From: Phytomonospora sp040655735
Lineage (GTDB): Bacteria > Actinomycetota > Actinomycetes > Mycobacteriales > Micromonosporaceae
Assembly (NCBI RefSeq): GCF_040655735.1
Contig: NZ_JBFAKK010000031.1
Coordinates: forward strand, 1-22,844
Direction: 5' to 3'
DNA length: 22,844 bases
Under the pieces are notes generated by a model. It saw nothing but the letters and a program-made list of their open reading frames with translations, had not been told where the DNA came from and searched no databases. The translations under genes and the position numbers were made by a program. Of the stretch, positions 8,167 to 16,284 are shown one piece after another. Each line of letters begins with the position of its first letter. The stretch's first letter is position 1.

Positions 8167-9327
8167 TCACACCACCACCAGCGTGCACCCACAACTCTCC
8201 CGGATCACCATCTCCGTCGCCAGCACCTCGCTCGCCGCCTGTCCGCTCTCCATCTGCCCGAACAGCAGCGCGCCCGCCGCCGCGCCCAGCGCCCTCAGCG
8301 GCTGCCGCACCGTCGTCAGCGTCGGCGTGAGGTGGGAGGCGATGGCCACGTCGTCGAAGCCGGTCACGGCGAGGTCGCCGGGGATGGTCCGGCCGGTCTC
8401 CCCGGCGGCTCGGTACACGCCGGAGGCGAGTTCGTCGTTGGCGCAGACGAAGGCGTCGACCTCCCCTTCCCGCAGCACGGGAAGGGCGGCGAGATAGCCC
8501 TGTTCGGGGTACAGGCCGGTGCTGCGGAGCGGGGGCGCGGGCTTCAGCCCGAGCTCTTCGTGGGCGGCCTCGAAGCCCAGCCACCGGTCCCTCACGTCCG
8601 GGGAGAGGTCGGGGTCGCCGAGGAACCTCAGCCGCCGTCGGCCGTGCCACAGGACGTGCGCGGTGAGTTCCCGGGCGGAGTCGGTGTTCTCCGTGCGGAC
8701 GCTGGCGATCCCCGGCAGCGACGGCCTGGCCAGCAGCACGACGGCCACGTCGGCGGCGATCTCCCCGACGACCTTGTCGGGAATGGTCTGATCCATGATC
8801 ACCAGCCCGTCGACGCGGGTCGACAGGTCGCGCACCATCTGCGCCGACGCCTGGCGCCCGTGAGTGGCCAGCACCATCACGGCGCTACCCCGGTCGACGA
8901 CCTCCGACTCGAAACCGGCGATCACGTTGGCGTAGTAGGGCCCCGACAGGTCGGGGAAGACGATCGCGACGGTGTCGTGGGCGACGCCGGCCAAGGCCAT
9001 GGCGGTACGGCTCGGCGACCAGTTCAGCTCGGCGACGGCGTCGAGCACCCGCTGCCGGGTCTTGGCCGCCACCGTCCCGTCGTCGCGCAGGGCCCTCGAC
9101 ACGGTGGCGATGGACACGCCCGCCTTCTCGGCGACCTGGTACACCGTGGGGCGCTTGCGTCCGGTGTCGGCGTCGTCCTGCTCACGCGCGAGCAGTTCGG
9201 CGGCGTCGAGGACGCGCTGCCGGGTCGCCGCGGCGACCGACCCGTCACCGCGCAGCGCCCTCGACACCGTGGCGATCGAGACGCCGGCCTTCTCGGCGAC
9301 CTGGTACACCGTCGGCCGCCGTCGCAT
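8167..9327 (-). CDS. LacI-family repressor with two tandem helix-turn-helix domains
   Basis: 386 residues from ATG 9327. Residues 5-43 are a LacI-type HTH (TVYQVAEKAGVSIATVSRAL). Residues 60-98 repeat it with 36 of 39 identities, offset exactly 55 residues (165 bp). Only the second copy is followed by a hinge-helix segment (SPSRTAMALAG). The first runs into an acidic linker (AREQDDADTG). About 116-386 is the periplasmic-binding-protein-like effector domain (SGPYYANVIAGFESE, VDAFVCANDELASGVYRAAG, VTGFDDVAIASHLTPTLTTVRQP). It is the last gene of the sugar locus and the likely repressor of the operator at 16103-16122. GTGs at 9366 and 9375 are possible earlier starts; none of the three has a good ribosome-binding site. 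A hairpin at 9430-9454 separates it from the GH39 gene. Confidence 0.93.
   Translation of the reverse strand: MRRRPTVYQVAEKAGVSIATVSRALRGDGSVAAATRQRVLDAAELLAREQDDADTGRKRPTVYQVAEKAGVSIATVSRALRDDGTVAAKTRQRVLDAVAELNWSPSRTAMALAGVAHDTVAIVFPDLSGPYYANVIAGFESEVVDRGSAVMVLATHGRQASAQMVRDLSTRVDGLVIMDQTIPDKVVGEIAADVAVVLLARPSLPGIASVRTENTDSARELTAHVLWHGRRRLRFLGDPDLSPDVRDRWLGFEAAHEELGLKPAPPLRSTGLYPEQGYLAALPVLREGEVDAFVCANDELASGVYRAAGETGRTIPGDLAVTGFDDVAIASHLTPTLTTVRQPLRALGAAAGALLFGQMESGQAASEVLATEMVIRESCGCTLVVV
9133..9315 (-). repeat. Intragenic duplication of the HTH-coding segment
   Basis: Two copies of the HTH-coding DNA lie at offset 165 bp; the segment beginning GACCTGGTACACCGT at 9133 recurs at 9298. Comparing about 39 codons I count 3 amino-acid changes against about 12 synonymous codon changes, and the unusual AGG arginine codon is kept in both. 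This pattern indicates an in-frame duplication that has since diverged mostly silently. Confidence 0.9.
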
Positions 9328-9429
9328 CTGTGGGCGCGCGTCGCCGCCCCGGACTTCTTCGTCCACCCCGAACACCCCGTCGTTTCCGCTGATCCCGCCC
9401 AGGCTACGCGCCCGGGACCTGCCCTGGGA

Positions 9430-9454
9430 CCGGGCGGGAAGCTCCCCCGCCCGG
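9430..9454 (-). terminator. Hairpin terminator after GH39 gene
   Basis: A perfect 9-bp GC stem, CCGGGCGGG (9430-9438) with CCCGCCCGG (9446-9454) and a 7-nt loop, lies 8 nt beyond the GH39 stop codon and upstream of the LacI-family gene. There is no U tract, as is common in high-GC actinobacteria. It suggests the repressor gene may have its own promoter or rely on read-through. Confidence 0.6.
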
Positions 9455-9462
9455 CCTTCGAC

Positions 9463-11301
9463 TCACCCCACGGGTGTCAGTTCGATGAGCGAGAACCCCG
9501 GCATCGGCAGGGTGAACTCCCGCGTGATCGCGCCCCCGACCGCCGGCACGTCGGTGTCGGGTTCGGCGCGGTCGAGGACATTGGCTTTGCGCAGTTGCTC
9601 CCATTGCGTCTCCTCGGGCCAGTCTCCACCACCGGCGGCCTCCCACACCGCCGCGATGTTGGAATGCCCGGCGTCGACACGGGAGTGCTCGACCCAGTAG
9701 GCGCCGGCGTCGAGGCCCGTCAGCTCGACGCGGACCGTACGGTCCAGCGGCGCGTGACCACCCACTTTGGACTGATCGAGGGTGCCGTTCCAGATCAGCA
9801 CCGCGATCCGGCCGTCGGTATGGCGGCCCGTCCAGGCCTCGACGAGCGAACCCGCGCCATCACCGTCCACAGTGGTCGCCAGCTCGCGCTCGCCGAGTCG
9901 CGACAGCGCGGTCATGGCCCAGTAGCGGGGCTTGCGCAGGTTTCCGACGGTGAACAGGCCGAAGCCGCCGTGGAAGAGCTTCGGCGGCCGGCCCAGTTCC
10001 TCGAAGTGGTCGGAGGCGACCCAGTAGGCCAGGGCGTGGATGCGCCCGGCCGCCGACCGCATGCCGCGCAGCAGGAAGGCCGCCGAGAAGGGGTCGTCGT
10101 TGACCGGGTTGAAGTGCGTCGGCGTGACGCCCCACTCGGTCCACAGCAGTTCCAGATCGGTGTAGCCGTAGCGTTCGGCGATCGGCCGGAAGTCCAGGGG
10201 CGCGCTGCCGTAGGTGTGCGGCGAGAGGAAGTCGACGGGCGCGCCGGTCTTGGCGGCGTAGTCGAGCAGGTCGGCGGTCCAGGCCGCGGCGGCCGAGCCG
10301 GGTCCGCCGACCTTCAGGCTCGCGTCGACGGCCTTGACCGCGCGGGCGGTGACCTCGTAGAGGCGCAGGTACTCCTCGCGGGTGCCCGACCAGAAGACGT
10401 CCAGGTTCGCCTCGTTCCACACCTCGAACGCCCACCCGCGCACCTCGTCGATGCCGTAGCGGTCGACGAGGAACTCGACGAGCCCGCCGATCAGTTCGGC
10501 CCAGCGGTTCCAGTCCTTCGGCGGGGAGACGATCGCGTCGTAGAAGAACACCTTCTTCGACGGGTCGGAGGCCAGGTCGCGGGGCATGAACGACAGTTCG
10601 ACGACCGGGCGAAGGCCGATGGCCAGCAACGCGTCGTAGATCTCGCCGACCCGGGAGAAGTCGTGCACGGCCTCGCCGTCGACCTCGCGGTAGACGCCGA
10701 CGTCGTCGCAGAGGATCGCGTGCGAGCGGACCGTGCGCACACCCAGTTCCCTGTGGACGGTCGAGAGCACCTCGGTCAGCTCGGCACCGATGGGCCGGCC
10801 GCCGGTGGTCTCGGTGCTCAGCATGTGGCTGAGGTGCTCGGCGCCGATCATCGGCACCCACGGGCGGTGCAGCGGTGCCGTCTCGGCCGAGGCGTCGACG
10901 GACACGAGCACCCGCCCGTCGCCCTCCGCCAGCGAGGTCGCGGGCACGGCCGCGCCGACCTCGCCGACGACCTCGACGTCGGCCAGCGATGCCACGGCGT
11001 ACCAGTACGTCCGGCCGGGTTCGCCGCTGGTGTCGGCGTAGGGGCCGTGCGGGACGGCGAGGACGTCGCCGCCGAGGTGGTCGAGGGGCGTGAAGGGCCC
11101 GTCGGCGGATTCGGCGCGGTGCACCAGATAGCCGATCGCGCCGTCGACGGTTTCCCAGTCGAGGGTGACCTGCCCGCGTCCTGCGGACACGCGGATCTCG
11201 GTGGGCGGGGCGGGTGCGGGCAGGTCGACGAAGCGGCCTTCGCGGCGCACGGCCGCGTCCCACTCGTCGCGGATGCGGTCGGTGTCGGTGTGCTCGGGCA
11301 T
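9463..11301 (-). CDS. Glycoside hydrolase family 39-like glycosidase (beta-xylosidase type)
   Basis: 612 residues without a signal peptide, so cytoplasmic. Residues about 33-123 form a fibronectin-III-like module (VTLDWETVDGAIGYLVHRA...). The (beta/alpha)8 catalytic domain follows, with WNEAN placing the probable acid/base at Glu297 and LLWTEWG placing the probable nucleophile at Glu389, as in GH39. A C-terminal beta domain ends the protein. GH39 enzymes act mainly on beta-xylosides, with other specificities known. Here it most likely cleaves oligosaccharides brought in by the neighbouring ABC importer. ATG 11301 is chosen because AAGGAA lies 9 nt upstream and upstream codons belong to a hairpin region. 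The family's usual WNEPN motif reads WNEAN here. It lies 77 bp downstream of the secreted hydrolase gene with a hairpin between them. Confidence 0.88.
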   Translation of the reverse strand: MPEHTDTDRIRDEWDAAVRREGRFVDLPAPAPPTEIRVSAGRGQVTLDWETVDGAIGYLVHRAESADGPFTPLDHLGGDVLAVPHGPYADTSGEPGRTYWYAVASLADVEVVGEVGAAVPATSLAEGDGRVLVSVDASAETAPLHRPWVPMIGAEHLSHMLSTETTGGRPIGAELTEVLSTVHRELGVRTVRSHAILCDDVGVYREVDGEAVHDFSRVGEIYDALLAIGLRPVVELSFMPRDLASDPSKKVFFYDAIVSPPKDWNRWAELIGGLVEFLVDRYGIDEVRGWAFEVWNEANLDVFWSGTREEYLRLYEVTARAVKAVDASLKVGGPGSAAAAWTADLLDYAAKTGAPVDFLSPHTYGSAPLDFRPIAERYGYTDLELLWTEWGVTPTHFNPVNDDPFSAAFLLRGMRSAAGRIHALAYWVASDHFEELGRPPKLFHGGFGLFTVGNLRKPRYWAMTALSRLGERELATTVDGDGAGSLVEAWTGRHTDGRIAVLIWNGTLDQSKVGGHAPLDRTVRVELTGLDAGAYWVEHSRVDAGHSNIAAVWEAAGGGDWPEETQWEQLRKANVLDRAEPDTDVPAVGGAITREFTLPMPGFSLIELTPVG

Positions 11302-11344
11302 CGAGGTCGATTCCTTAGCCGGTAGGGGATCAACGGGCTGTACT

Positions 11345-11372
11345 GCGCGGGGGCCGTGCCCGGCCCCCGCGC
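11345..11372 (-). terminator. Strong intra-locus hairpin terminator
   Basis: An 11-bp perfect stem, GCGCGGGGGCC (11345-11355) and GGCCCCCGCGC (11362-11372), with a 6-nt loop, sits 7 nt past the stop of the secreted hydrolase gene and 43 nt before the GH39 start. It could end the transporter transcript or lower expression of GH39. Confidence 0.7.
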
Positions 11373-11378
11373 GGTTCC

Positions 11379-12956
11379 TCACTGCGCGGCGGGCACGCCG
11401 AAGGTCTCCAGGCCGAGCAGCGGCCGCAACCGGCGTTCCGCGCGGCCCTCGGCGAAGCGGTCGCGCAGCACGTCTCCCGCCAGGACGTTGCCCAGCGCGC
11501 CGAGGATCATGCCTTGATCGAGTGCCAGGTACCGCTTGGCGACGGTCGCGCTGCGCACGGCCACGGCGTCGTAGAAGCCGCCGGGACCGTAGGAGTCGAA
11601 GCCCGCGCGAAGTTTCGCCAGCTGGGCCAGGGCGTCAGAGCGGGCGTGCCCGAGGGCGAGGAACACCGCGTGCGGTGTCACCACACCGTCCCCGTAGGAC
11701 GCCGGTTCGGGCTTCGGCTCGCGGTCGGGGCAGCCGGCGAAGCCGTAGTCGACGGTGGTGCGCTCCCGGTCGGAGGTGTACCCGGCCGAGTCGAGGCCCA
11801 TCGCGTCGACGCCGTACTCGCGATACCCGCCGAAGGGATCCGAGGACGGCGAGAAGCCCCAGTGGCCGTACTTCGCGTCGTCGAGCCCGTGCGCGATCTG
11901 GCCGCGCACGAAGACCTGGTGGTTGCGGCCCCAGCTGCGCTCGCCCCAGCGGGTCTCGGGCACGAACAGTTCGGGCATCAGCGCCTCGAACATCGAGCCG
12001 CCCCACGTGGGCACGACCTTGAGGCCGCGATAGGTGTAGGCGCCCTCGAAGACCCGGATGCCCAGGTGCGTGGCGTAGTCGCCCTCGGGCTTCATCTCCT
12101 GCCACGACCAGTCGCAGACCGGCTCGAAGGTCCGCCACATCGCGAAGTAGTGCTCCGGCGGGACCTGGCCGAGCGCGATCCCCAGGTAACTGGCCATCCG
12201 CGACTCGCTGTTGAGCGTGCCGTAGTGGTGCCCGGTGTACCAGACGTCGGGCCCGCAGCCCCGGTAGTTGCCCTTGACGGCGGCCGGCTGGTCGGGCGGC
12301 TGCTCGACCCAGAAGCCGCCGCGCATCAGCCCGGCGCCGAAGTCGGGACCGCGCGCGGCCTCGTCGTAGTAGAAGCCGAAGTCCATCCCCGACAGCAGCC
12401 GCTCGGCGCGCGGACGCAGCGAGGGATCGTCGTTGCCGACGACGACCAGCGCCGTCGCCAGCCACGCGTTGTCCACACTGGACAGGAAGGGGTAGACGGG
12501 GTTTCCGTTGTCCGGCCAGGTGTGCAGGACCGCGCCGGTGGCCGGGTCGTACCAGTTGTAGTACATGCCCGAGCACTCGTGCCGGTCCAGCCGCGCCAGG
12601 GTGTCCAGTACCGCCGAGATCCGGCGGCGGGCGGTGCGGCGGTCGATGACGCCCAGCTCGCGGGCCACCACCGCCGACCACATGAGACAGCCGATGTTGG
12701 TCGGCGAGGTGTACGCCGAGCGGGTCGACTCGGCCAGCTCGCCGCCGATGTTGTCGGCGGCCAGACCGGTCGCCGGGTGGACCATCGCCTCCATGGAACG
12801 CCAGGTGTCGCGGGCGTATCCGGTGAGCAGGCGGCGCTGGTCGCTCGACAGTGGACGGTCTTCGGGACGGGCGGCGGCCGAGGCGGGGCCGGCGGTCAGC
12901 GCGGCGGCGGCCGCGGCGGCAGCACCGCCGATGGCGAGTACGGACCGTCGTCTCAT
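11379..12956 (-). CDS. Tat-exported glycoamylase-family (COG5368-like) protein
   Basis: 525 residues. The N-terminus MRRRSVLAIG, then an Ala-rich hydrophobic stretch and a PASAAA cleavage region, is a twin-arginine signal peptide. The mature protein has the all-alpha layout of the putative glucoamylase family: YARDTWRSMEAMVHPATGL, SPTNIGCLMWSAVVARELG, YYNWYDPATG, SSVDNAWLATAL, then PTWGGSMFEALMPELFVPE, the YGVDAMGLDSAGY segment, VTPHAVFLAL and YGPGGFYDAV near the C-terminus. Members act on glucans or are uncharacterised, so the substrate is unknown. ATG 12956 follows AGGAGAGG by 8 nt. An upstream in-frame ATG at 12986 overlaps the permease stop as ATGA but lacks a ribosome-binding site and would displace the signal peptide. 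It is the fourth gene of the sugar operon. Confidence 0.87.
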   Translation of the reverse strand: MRRRSVLAIGGAAAAAAAALTAGPASAAARPEDRPLSSDQRRLLTGYARDTWRSMEAMVHPATGLAADNIGGELAESTRSAYTSPTNIGCLMWSAVVARELGVIDRRTARRRISAVLDTLARLDRHECSGMYYNWYDPATGAVLHTWPDNGNPVYPFLSSVDNAWLATALVVVGNDDPSLRPRAERLLSGMDFGFYYDEAARGPDFGAGLMRGGFWVEQPPDQPAAVKGNYRGCGPDVWYTGHHYGTLNSESRMASYLGIALGQVPPEHYFAMWRTFEPVCDWSWQEMKPEGDYATHLGIRVFEGAYTYRGLKVVPTWGGSMFEALMPELFVPETRWGERSWGRNHQVFVRGQIAHGLDDAKYGHWGFSPSSDPFGGYREYGVDAMGLDSAGYTSDRERTTVDYGFAGCPDREPKPEPASYGDGVVTPHAVFLALGHARSDALAQLAKLRAGFDSYGPGGFYDAVAVRSATVAKRYLALDQGMILGALGNVLAGDVLRDRFAEGRAERRLRPLLGLETFGVPAAQ

Positions 12957-12982
12957 GGGGAGGTCCTCTCCTAAGGAAGTGG

Positions 12983-13819
12983 TCATTTCAGGCCCGTGGT
13001 GGCGATACCGCGCACGAAGTGGCGCTGGAGCAGGACGAAGACGATCAGCACCGGCACCACGACGACCACCGAACCGGCCAGGAGCAGGCCGTAGTCGGTC
13101 TCGTTCTGGCCGACGCTGTAGAGCGCCAGCGCGACCGGGAGCGTGTACTTGTCCTCGGTGGTCGCGATGACCAGGGGCCACAGGAAGTTGTTCCAGGAGC
13201 CGAGGAAGGTCAAGATCCCCAGCGTGGCCAGCGCCGGGCGGCACAGCGGCAGGATGATCCGCCAGAAGATGCGGACCTCGCCGGCGCCGTCGATGCGGGC
13301 CGACTCGATGAGCTCGTCGGGGATCGAGAGGATGAACTGCCGCATGAAGAACACACCGAAGGCGCCGACGACGAACGGCAGGATCAGCCCCGCGAAGGTG
13401 TTCGTCAGGCCGAGCTTGCTGACCAGCACGAACAGCGGCACGAAGGTCACCATGCCGGGGACCATGACGGTCCCCAGGACCAGGCCCAGCAGGGCGCCGC
13501 GACCGGGGAAGCGCAGCTTCGCCAGGGCGTAGCCGGCCGCCGAGCACAGCACCAGGTTTCCCAGCGTGACCGAGCCGGCGACCACGACGGAGTTGGTGAA
13601 GTAGGTGGGAAAGGCCAGCCGGTCGAACAGCTCGGTGTAGTTGGTCAGGCCGAAGTCGCGCGGCCACCAGGTCGGGGGGACCTCGCGGATCTCGCCCTCG
13701 GACTTGAAGGAGGACAGCAGCATCCACAGGAACGGGCCGACCATCGCCAGCAGCCCCAGACCGAGGACGACGTGCAGCACGGTCCGCGCGACGCGGTCGC
13801 GGGTTCTCGCCTTGGCCAT
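12983..13819 (-). CDS. Sugar ABC transporter permease, MalG/CUT1 type
   Basis: 278 residues with about six membrane segments, typical of MalG-like subunits. The family EAA loop that contacts the ATPase is visible as ESARIDGAGEVRIFWRIILP at 172-190. The C-terminus RHFVRGIATTGLK is characteristic of this subunit. It pairs with the permease just upstream to form the channel for an oligosaccharide importer. ATG 13819 follows AAGGAG at 11 nt and starts 5 nt after the preceding stop codon, so the two are probably translationally coupled. A GTG at 13828 lies too close to the ribosome-binding site. Confidence 0.94.
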   Translation of the reverse strand: MAKARTRDRVARTVLHVVLGLGLLAMVGPFLWMLLSSFKSEGEIREVPPTWWPRDFGLTNYTELFDRLAFPTYFTNSVVVAGSVTLGNLVLCSAAGYALAKLRFPGRGALLGLVLGTVMVPGMVTFVPLFVLVSKLGLTNTFAGLILPFVVGAFGVFFMRQFILSIPDELIESARIDGAGEVRIFWRIILPLCRPALATLGILTFLGSWNNFLWPLVIATTEDKYTLPVALALYSVGQNETDYGLLLAGSVVVVVPVLIVFVLLQRHFVRGIATTGLK

Positions 13820-13824
13820 CGCGA

Positions 13825-14751
13825 TCACTGCTCCTTGCGTTTGAGGAGCCGGAACCACAGCAGCGACAGCGCGACGATCGCCACGAACAGCACGTAGCTC
13901 ATGGCCGAGGCGTAGCTGTAGTTGCCGAAGCCGAACTGCTTGTAGATGTGGTACGAGACCGACAATGTCGAGTTCAGCGGCCCGCCCTGCGTCATCACGT
14001 AGGCCTCCTCGAAGAACTGGAGGTAGCCGATGGACGTGATGACCGCGACGAACAGCATCGTCGGGCGCAGCATGGGCAGCGTGACGTGCCGGAACTGCTG
14101 CCAGGCGCCGGCGCCGTCGAGCCGCGCGGCCTCGTAGAGGTTCTGCGGGATCGCCTGGAGTCCGGCGAGGAAGACGACCATCTGGAAGCCGAGGTTGCGC
14201 CAGGTCGCCATCACCACCAGCGAGGGCAGGCTCAGATCGGGGTCGGCCAGCCAGTTGGGGCCGTCGACGCCGACGAGCGCCAGGAGGCTGTTGACCAGGC
14301 CCGTCTCGGGCTGGAGCAGGAAGCGCCACACGACCGACACGGCGACGATGCTGGTGACGACGGGAAGGTAGTACCCGACCCGGAAGAGCGTGCGGAACCT
14401 CGTCAGGCCGGAGCTGAGGCCCAGCGCGACCGCCAGGCCCGCCGTCATGGTCAGCGGCACGCCGAACAGGACGAAGAAGGCCGTGTTGCCCGAGGCCTTG
14501 AGGAACAGCGGATCGCCGAAGACCTTGGCGTACTGGTCGAGGCCGACGAAGTTCACGCCGAGCGGGTCGCGCACGTCGGCGCTGCGCAGGTCGGTGAAGC
14601 TCATCGCCAGCGACACCAGTACGGGCCCGGCCATGAACACCGCGAACAGCAGCGTGAACGGGGACACGAAGCCCCAGCCGACCACCGCCCGGCGGAGGCG
14701 CGCGCCGCGCCGCCCCCGCCGAAGCGCCGCATCCTGGGGACGCGCGGTCAT
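13825..14751 (-). CDS. Sugar ABC transporter permease, MalF/CUT1 type
   Basis: 308 residues. A basic cytoplasmic N-terminus (RRGRRGARLRR) precedes the first membrane helix (GWGFVSPFTLLFAVFMAG), and about six helices follow. The EAA loop is EAARLDGAGAWQQFRHVTLP at 207-226, and TQGGPLNST follows as in MalF-like proteins. It forms the heterodimeric channel with the 12983-13819 product. ATG 14751 lies one base after the binding-protein stop (TGACATG). A GTG at 14760 would overlap that gene. Neither has an obvious ribosome-binding site, so translation probably depends on coupling. Confidence 0.93.
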   Translation of the reverse strand: MTARPQDAALRRGRRGARLRRAVVGWGFVSPFTLLFAVFMAGPVLVSLAMSFTDLRSADVRDPLGVNFVGLDQYAKVFGDPLFLKASGNTAFFVLFGVPLTMTAGLAVALGLSSGLTRFRTLFRVGYYLPVVTSIVAVSVVWRFLLQPETGLVNSLLALVGVDGPNWLADPDLSLPSLVVMATWRNLGFQMVVFLAGLQAIPQNLYEAARLDGAGAWQQFRHVTLPMLRPTMLFVAVITSIGYLQFFEEAYVMTQGGPLNSTLSVSYHIYKQFGFGNYSYASAMSYVLFVAIVALSLLWFRLLKRKEQ

Positions 14752-14752
14752 G

Positions 14753-16021
14753 TCAGGCACCGGTGCCGATCGAGGTCGCTTCCTCCTGGATGGCGGCGGC
14801 CGCCTCGGCCGGCGTCATGCCGGTCTTGATCAGCGCCTCCATCTTGTCGTCGAAGACCGCCGCGACCTGGTCCCAGGTCGAGATGGTCGGCGGCGACTTG
14901 GCGTCGTTGAGCTGCGTGCCGAAGGCCGACAGCAGCGGGTTCTCCTTCAGCGCCGGGTCGTCCCAGGCCGACTTGACCGAGGGCAGGTCGCCGACGGTCT
15001 GGAACCAGGTGGCCTGCACGTCGGGCCGCGAGAGGTAGGAGACGAACTTCCAGGCACCCTCGCGGTTGGCGGCGTCCTTGAACACCGCGAGATCCCCACC
15101 GCCCACAAAGGACGTCGCCGACTGCTTGGTGGGCATGCCCCACAGCTCGTACTCGCCGGCCGCGCCCTGCTCCTCAAGGATCCCGATGTGCCAGGGCCCG
15201 GAGACGAAGGCCCCGATGTCACCCTTGACGAACTCGGGTTCGAGTGAGCCCTGCGGAAGGTCCGAAGGGGACAGTCCCTCACTGAAGAAGGACTTGTAGT
15301 ACTCCAGCGCCGCGACGCTCTCGGGACTGTCGAAGTCGAAGGAGCCGTCCTCCTTTTGGACCGTGCCGCCGTTCTGCCACACGAAGGGCATCACCGACTG
15401 CCACGAACCGGTCGCCCCGGGCTGGAGCGAGACGCCCCACTTCGCGCCGCCCTTGTCCTGCATGGCCGCGAAGGCGGCCTTCAGGTCCTCCCAGGTCGTC
15501 GGCGGGGCGGTGATCCCCGCCTTGCCCGCGACCTCCTTGTTGACGTAGAAGAGCCGGGTCTCCACGTACCAGGGAACGCCGTAGGAGGTGCCGTCGACGA
15601 CGGTCGTGTCCCAGGCGCCGGGGTAGAAGTCGGCGGGCTTGATGAGGTCCTCGGGGGTCGGGTCGAGGCCGCCGGTGCGGGCGAACTCGCCCATCCACGT
15701 GGTGCCGATCAGCGCGACGTCGGGGGTCTCGCCCGCGGTGATGGCCGTGGAGATCTTGTCGTGCGCGCCGTCCCAGGGGATCGGGGTGACCTTGACGGTC
15801 GCCTCGGGGTTGTCCTTGGTGAAGCCTTCGATCAGCGCGGAGAGCTTCTCGCCCTCGGCGCCCATGGCCCAGATGTTGATCTCGCCGGTGGCCGGTCCTG
15901 CGCCGACGGCCGTGCCGGGCCCTTCGTTCTGCGTGCCGTCCGCGTCGCGCCCGCACGCCGCCACCGCGAGCATCGCGGTTGCCAGCCCGAGCGCGGCGAC
16001 CGGCCGAATCCAGCCTCTCAT
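14753..16021 (-). CDS. Sugar ABC transporter substrate-binding lipoprotein (CUT1)
   Basis: 422 residues. Signal peptide and lipobox (AVAAC) put lipidation at Cys23. The mature protein is an extracellular solute-binding fold typical of family 1: INIWAMGAEGEKLSALIEGFTKDNPEATVKVTPIPW near the start, TPDVALIGTTWMGEFARTGGLDP, SYGVPWYVETRLFYVNKE, and a C-terminal VFDDKMEALIKTGMTPAEAAAAIQ helix. It captures an oligosaccharide and delivers it to the two permeases. The ligand cannot be read from sequence; the GH39 and glycoamylase-family neighbours suggest a plant-polysaccharide fragment. ATG 16021 follows AAAGGAGA by 8 nt, the best ribosome-binding site of the locus. It is the first gene of the operon. 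No ATPase gene is in the locus, as is usual for actinobacterial systems served by a shared MsiK-type ATPase. Confidence 0.95.
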   Translation of the reverse strand: MRGWIRPVAALGLATAMLAVAACGRDADGTQNEGPGTAVGAGPATGEINIWAMGAEGEKLSALIEGFTKDNPEATVKVTPIPWDGAHDKISTAITAGETPDVALIGTTWMGEFARTGGLDPTPEDLIKPADFYPGAWDTTVVDGTSYGVPWYVETRLFYVNKEVAGKAGITAPPTTWEDLKAAFAAMQDKGGAKWGVSLQPGATGSWQSVMPFVWQNGGTVQKEDGSFDFDSPESVAALEYYKSFFSEGLSPSDLPQGSLEPEFVKGDIGAFVSGPWHIGILEEQGAAGEYELWGMPTKQSATSFVGGGDLAVFKDAANREGAWKFVSYLSRPDVQATWFQTVGDLPSVKSAWDDPALKENPLLSAFGTQLNDAKSPPTISTWDQVAAVFDDKMEALIKTGMTPAEAAAAIQEEATSIGTGA

Positions 16022-16102
16022 CGAGGGATCTCCTTTGAGTTCGAGCGCCGAGACGCCGGGCCGAGGTTCGAGGGGGATCGGGGCGGCCGACGAGGGGCGA
16101 AT

Positions 16103-16122
16103 GTATGTAAGCGCTTCGTTTC
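16103..16122. promoter_or_regulatory. LacI-type operator of the sugar operon
   Basis: A 20-bp imperfect palindrome centred between 16112 and 16113, with perfect core AAGCGCTT (16109-16116), the typical LacI/GalR operator shape with a central CG step. It lies at or just downstream of the predicted transcription start, a position expected to block initiation. No other copy of the AAGCGCTT core was noticed upstream of the remaining genes of the locus. Confidence 0.75.
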
Positions 16123-16126
16123 ACGG

Positions 16127-16155
16127 ATGTTAGTGACGCGTGTCTCTCGCGTCAA
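16127..16155 (-). promoter_or_regulatory. Sigma-70-type promoter of the sugar operon
   Basis: On the minus strand TTGACG (16155-16150) and TAACAT (16132-16127) are separated by exactly 17 bp. A start near 16120 would give a leader of about 100 nt before the binding-protein ATG. This is the clearest promoter in the window. Confidence 0.75.
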
Positions 16156-16284
16156 GGGGTGAGTGGGGGTGGTGTCGATCGGGGGTGACGGGCGGGAACG
16201 CGGCGTGATCGGTTGCGGCACAAGGCGATGCGCGTCCGGAGTCGAAGCGGGCGTCGATGAGGCCTTACCCCGGCCGCGCCGGTT

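Noticed and set aside
8119..11325. 1068-codon plus-strand open frame across the LacI and GH39 genes
   Set aside because: It is antisense to two well-recognised genes, with no domain or start signal of its own.
12957..12986. ATGA overlap start for the exported glycoamylase-family protein
   Set aside because: It has no ribosome-binding site and would bury the twin-arginine signal. ATG 12956 has AGGAGAGG 8 nt upstream.
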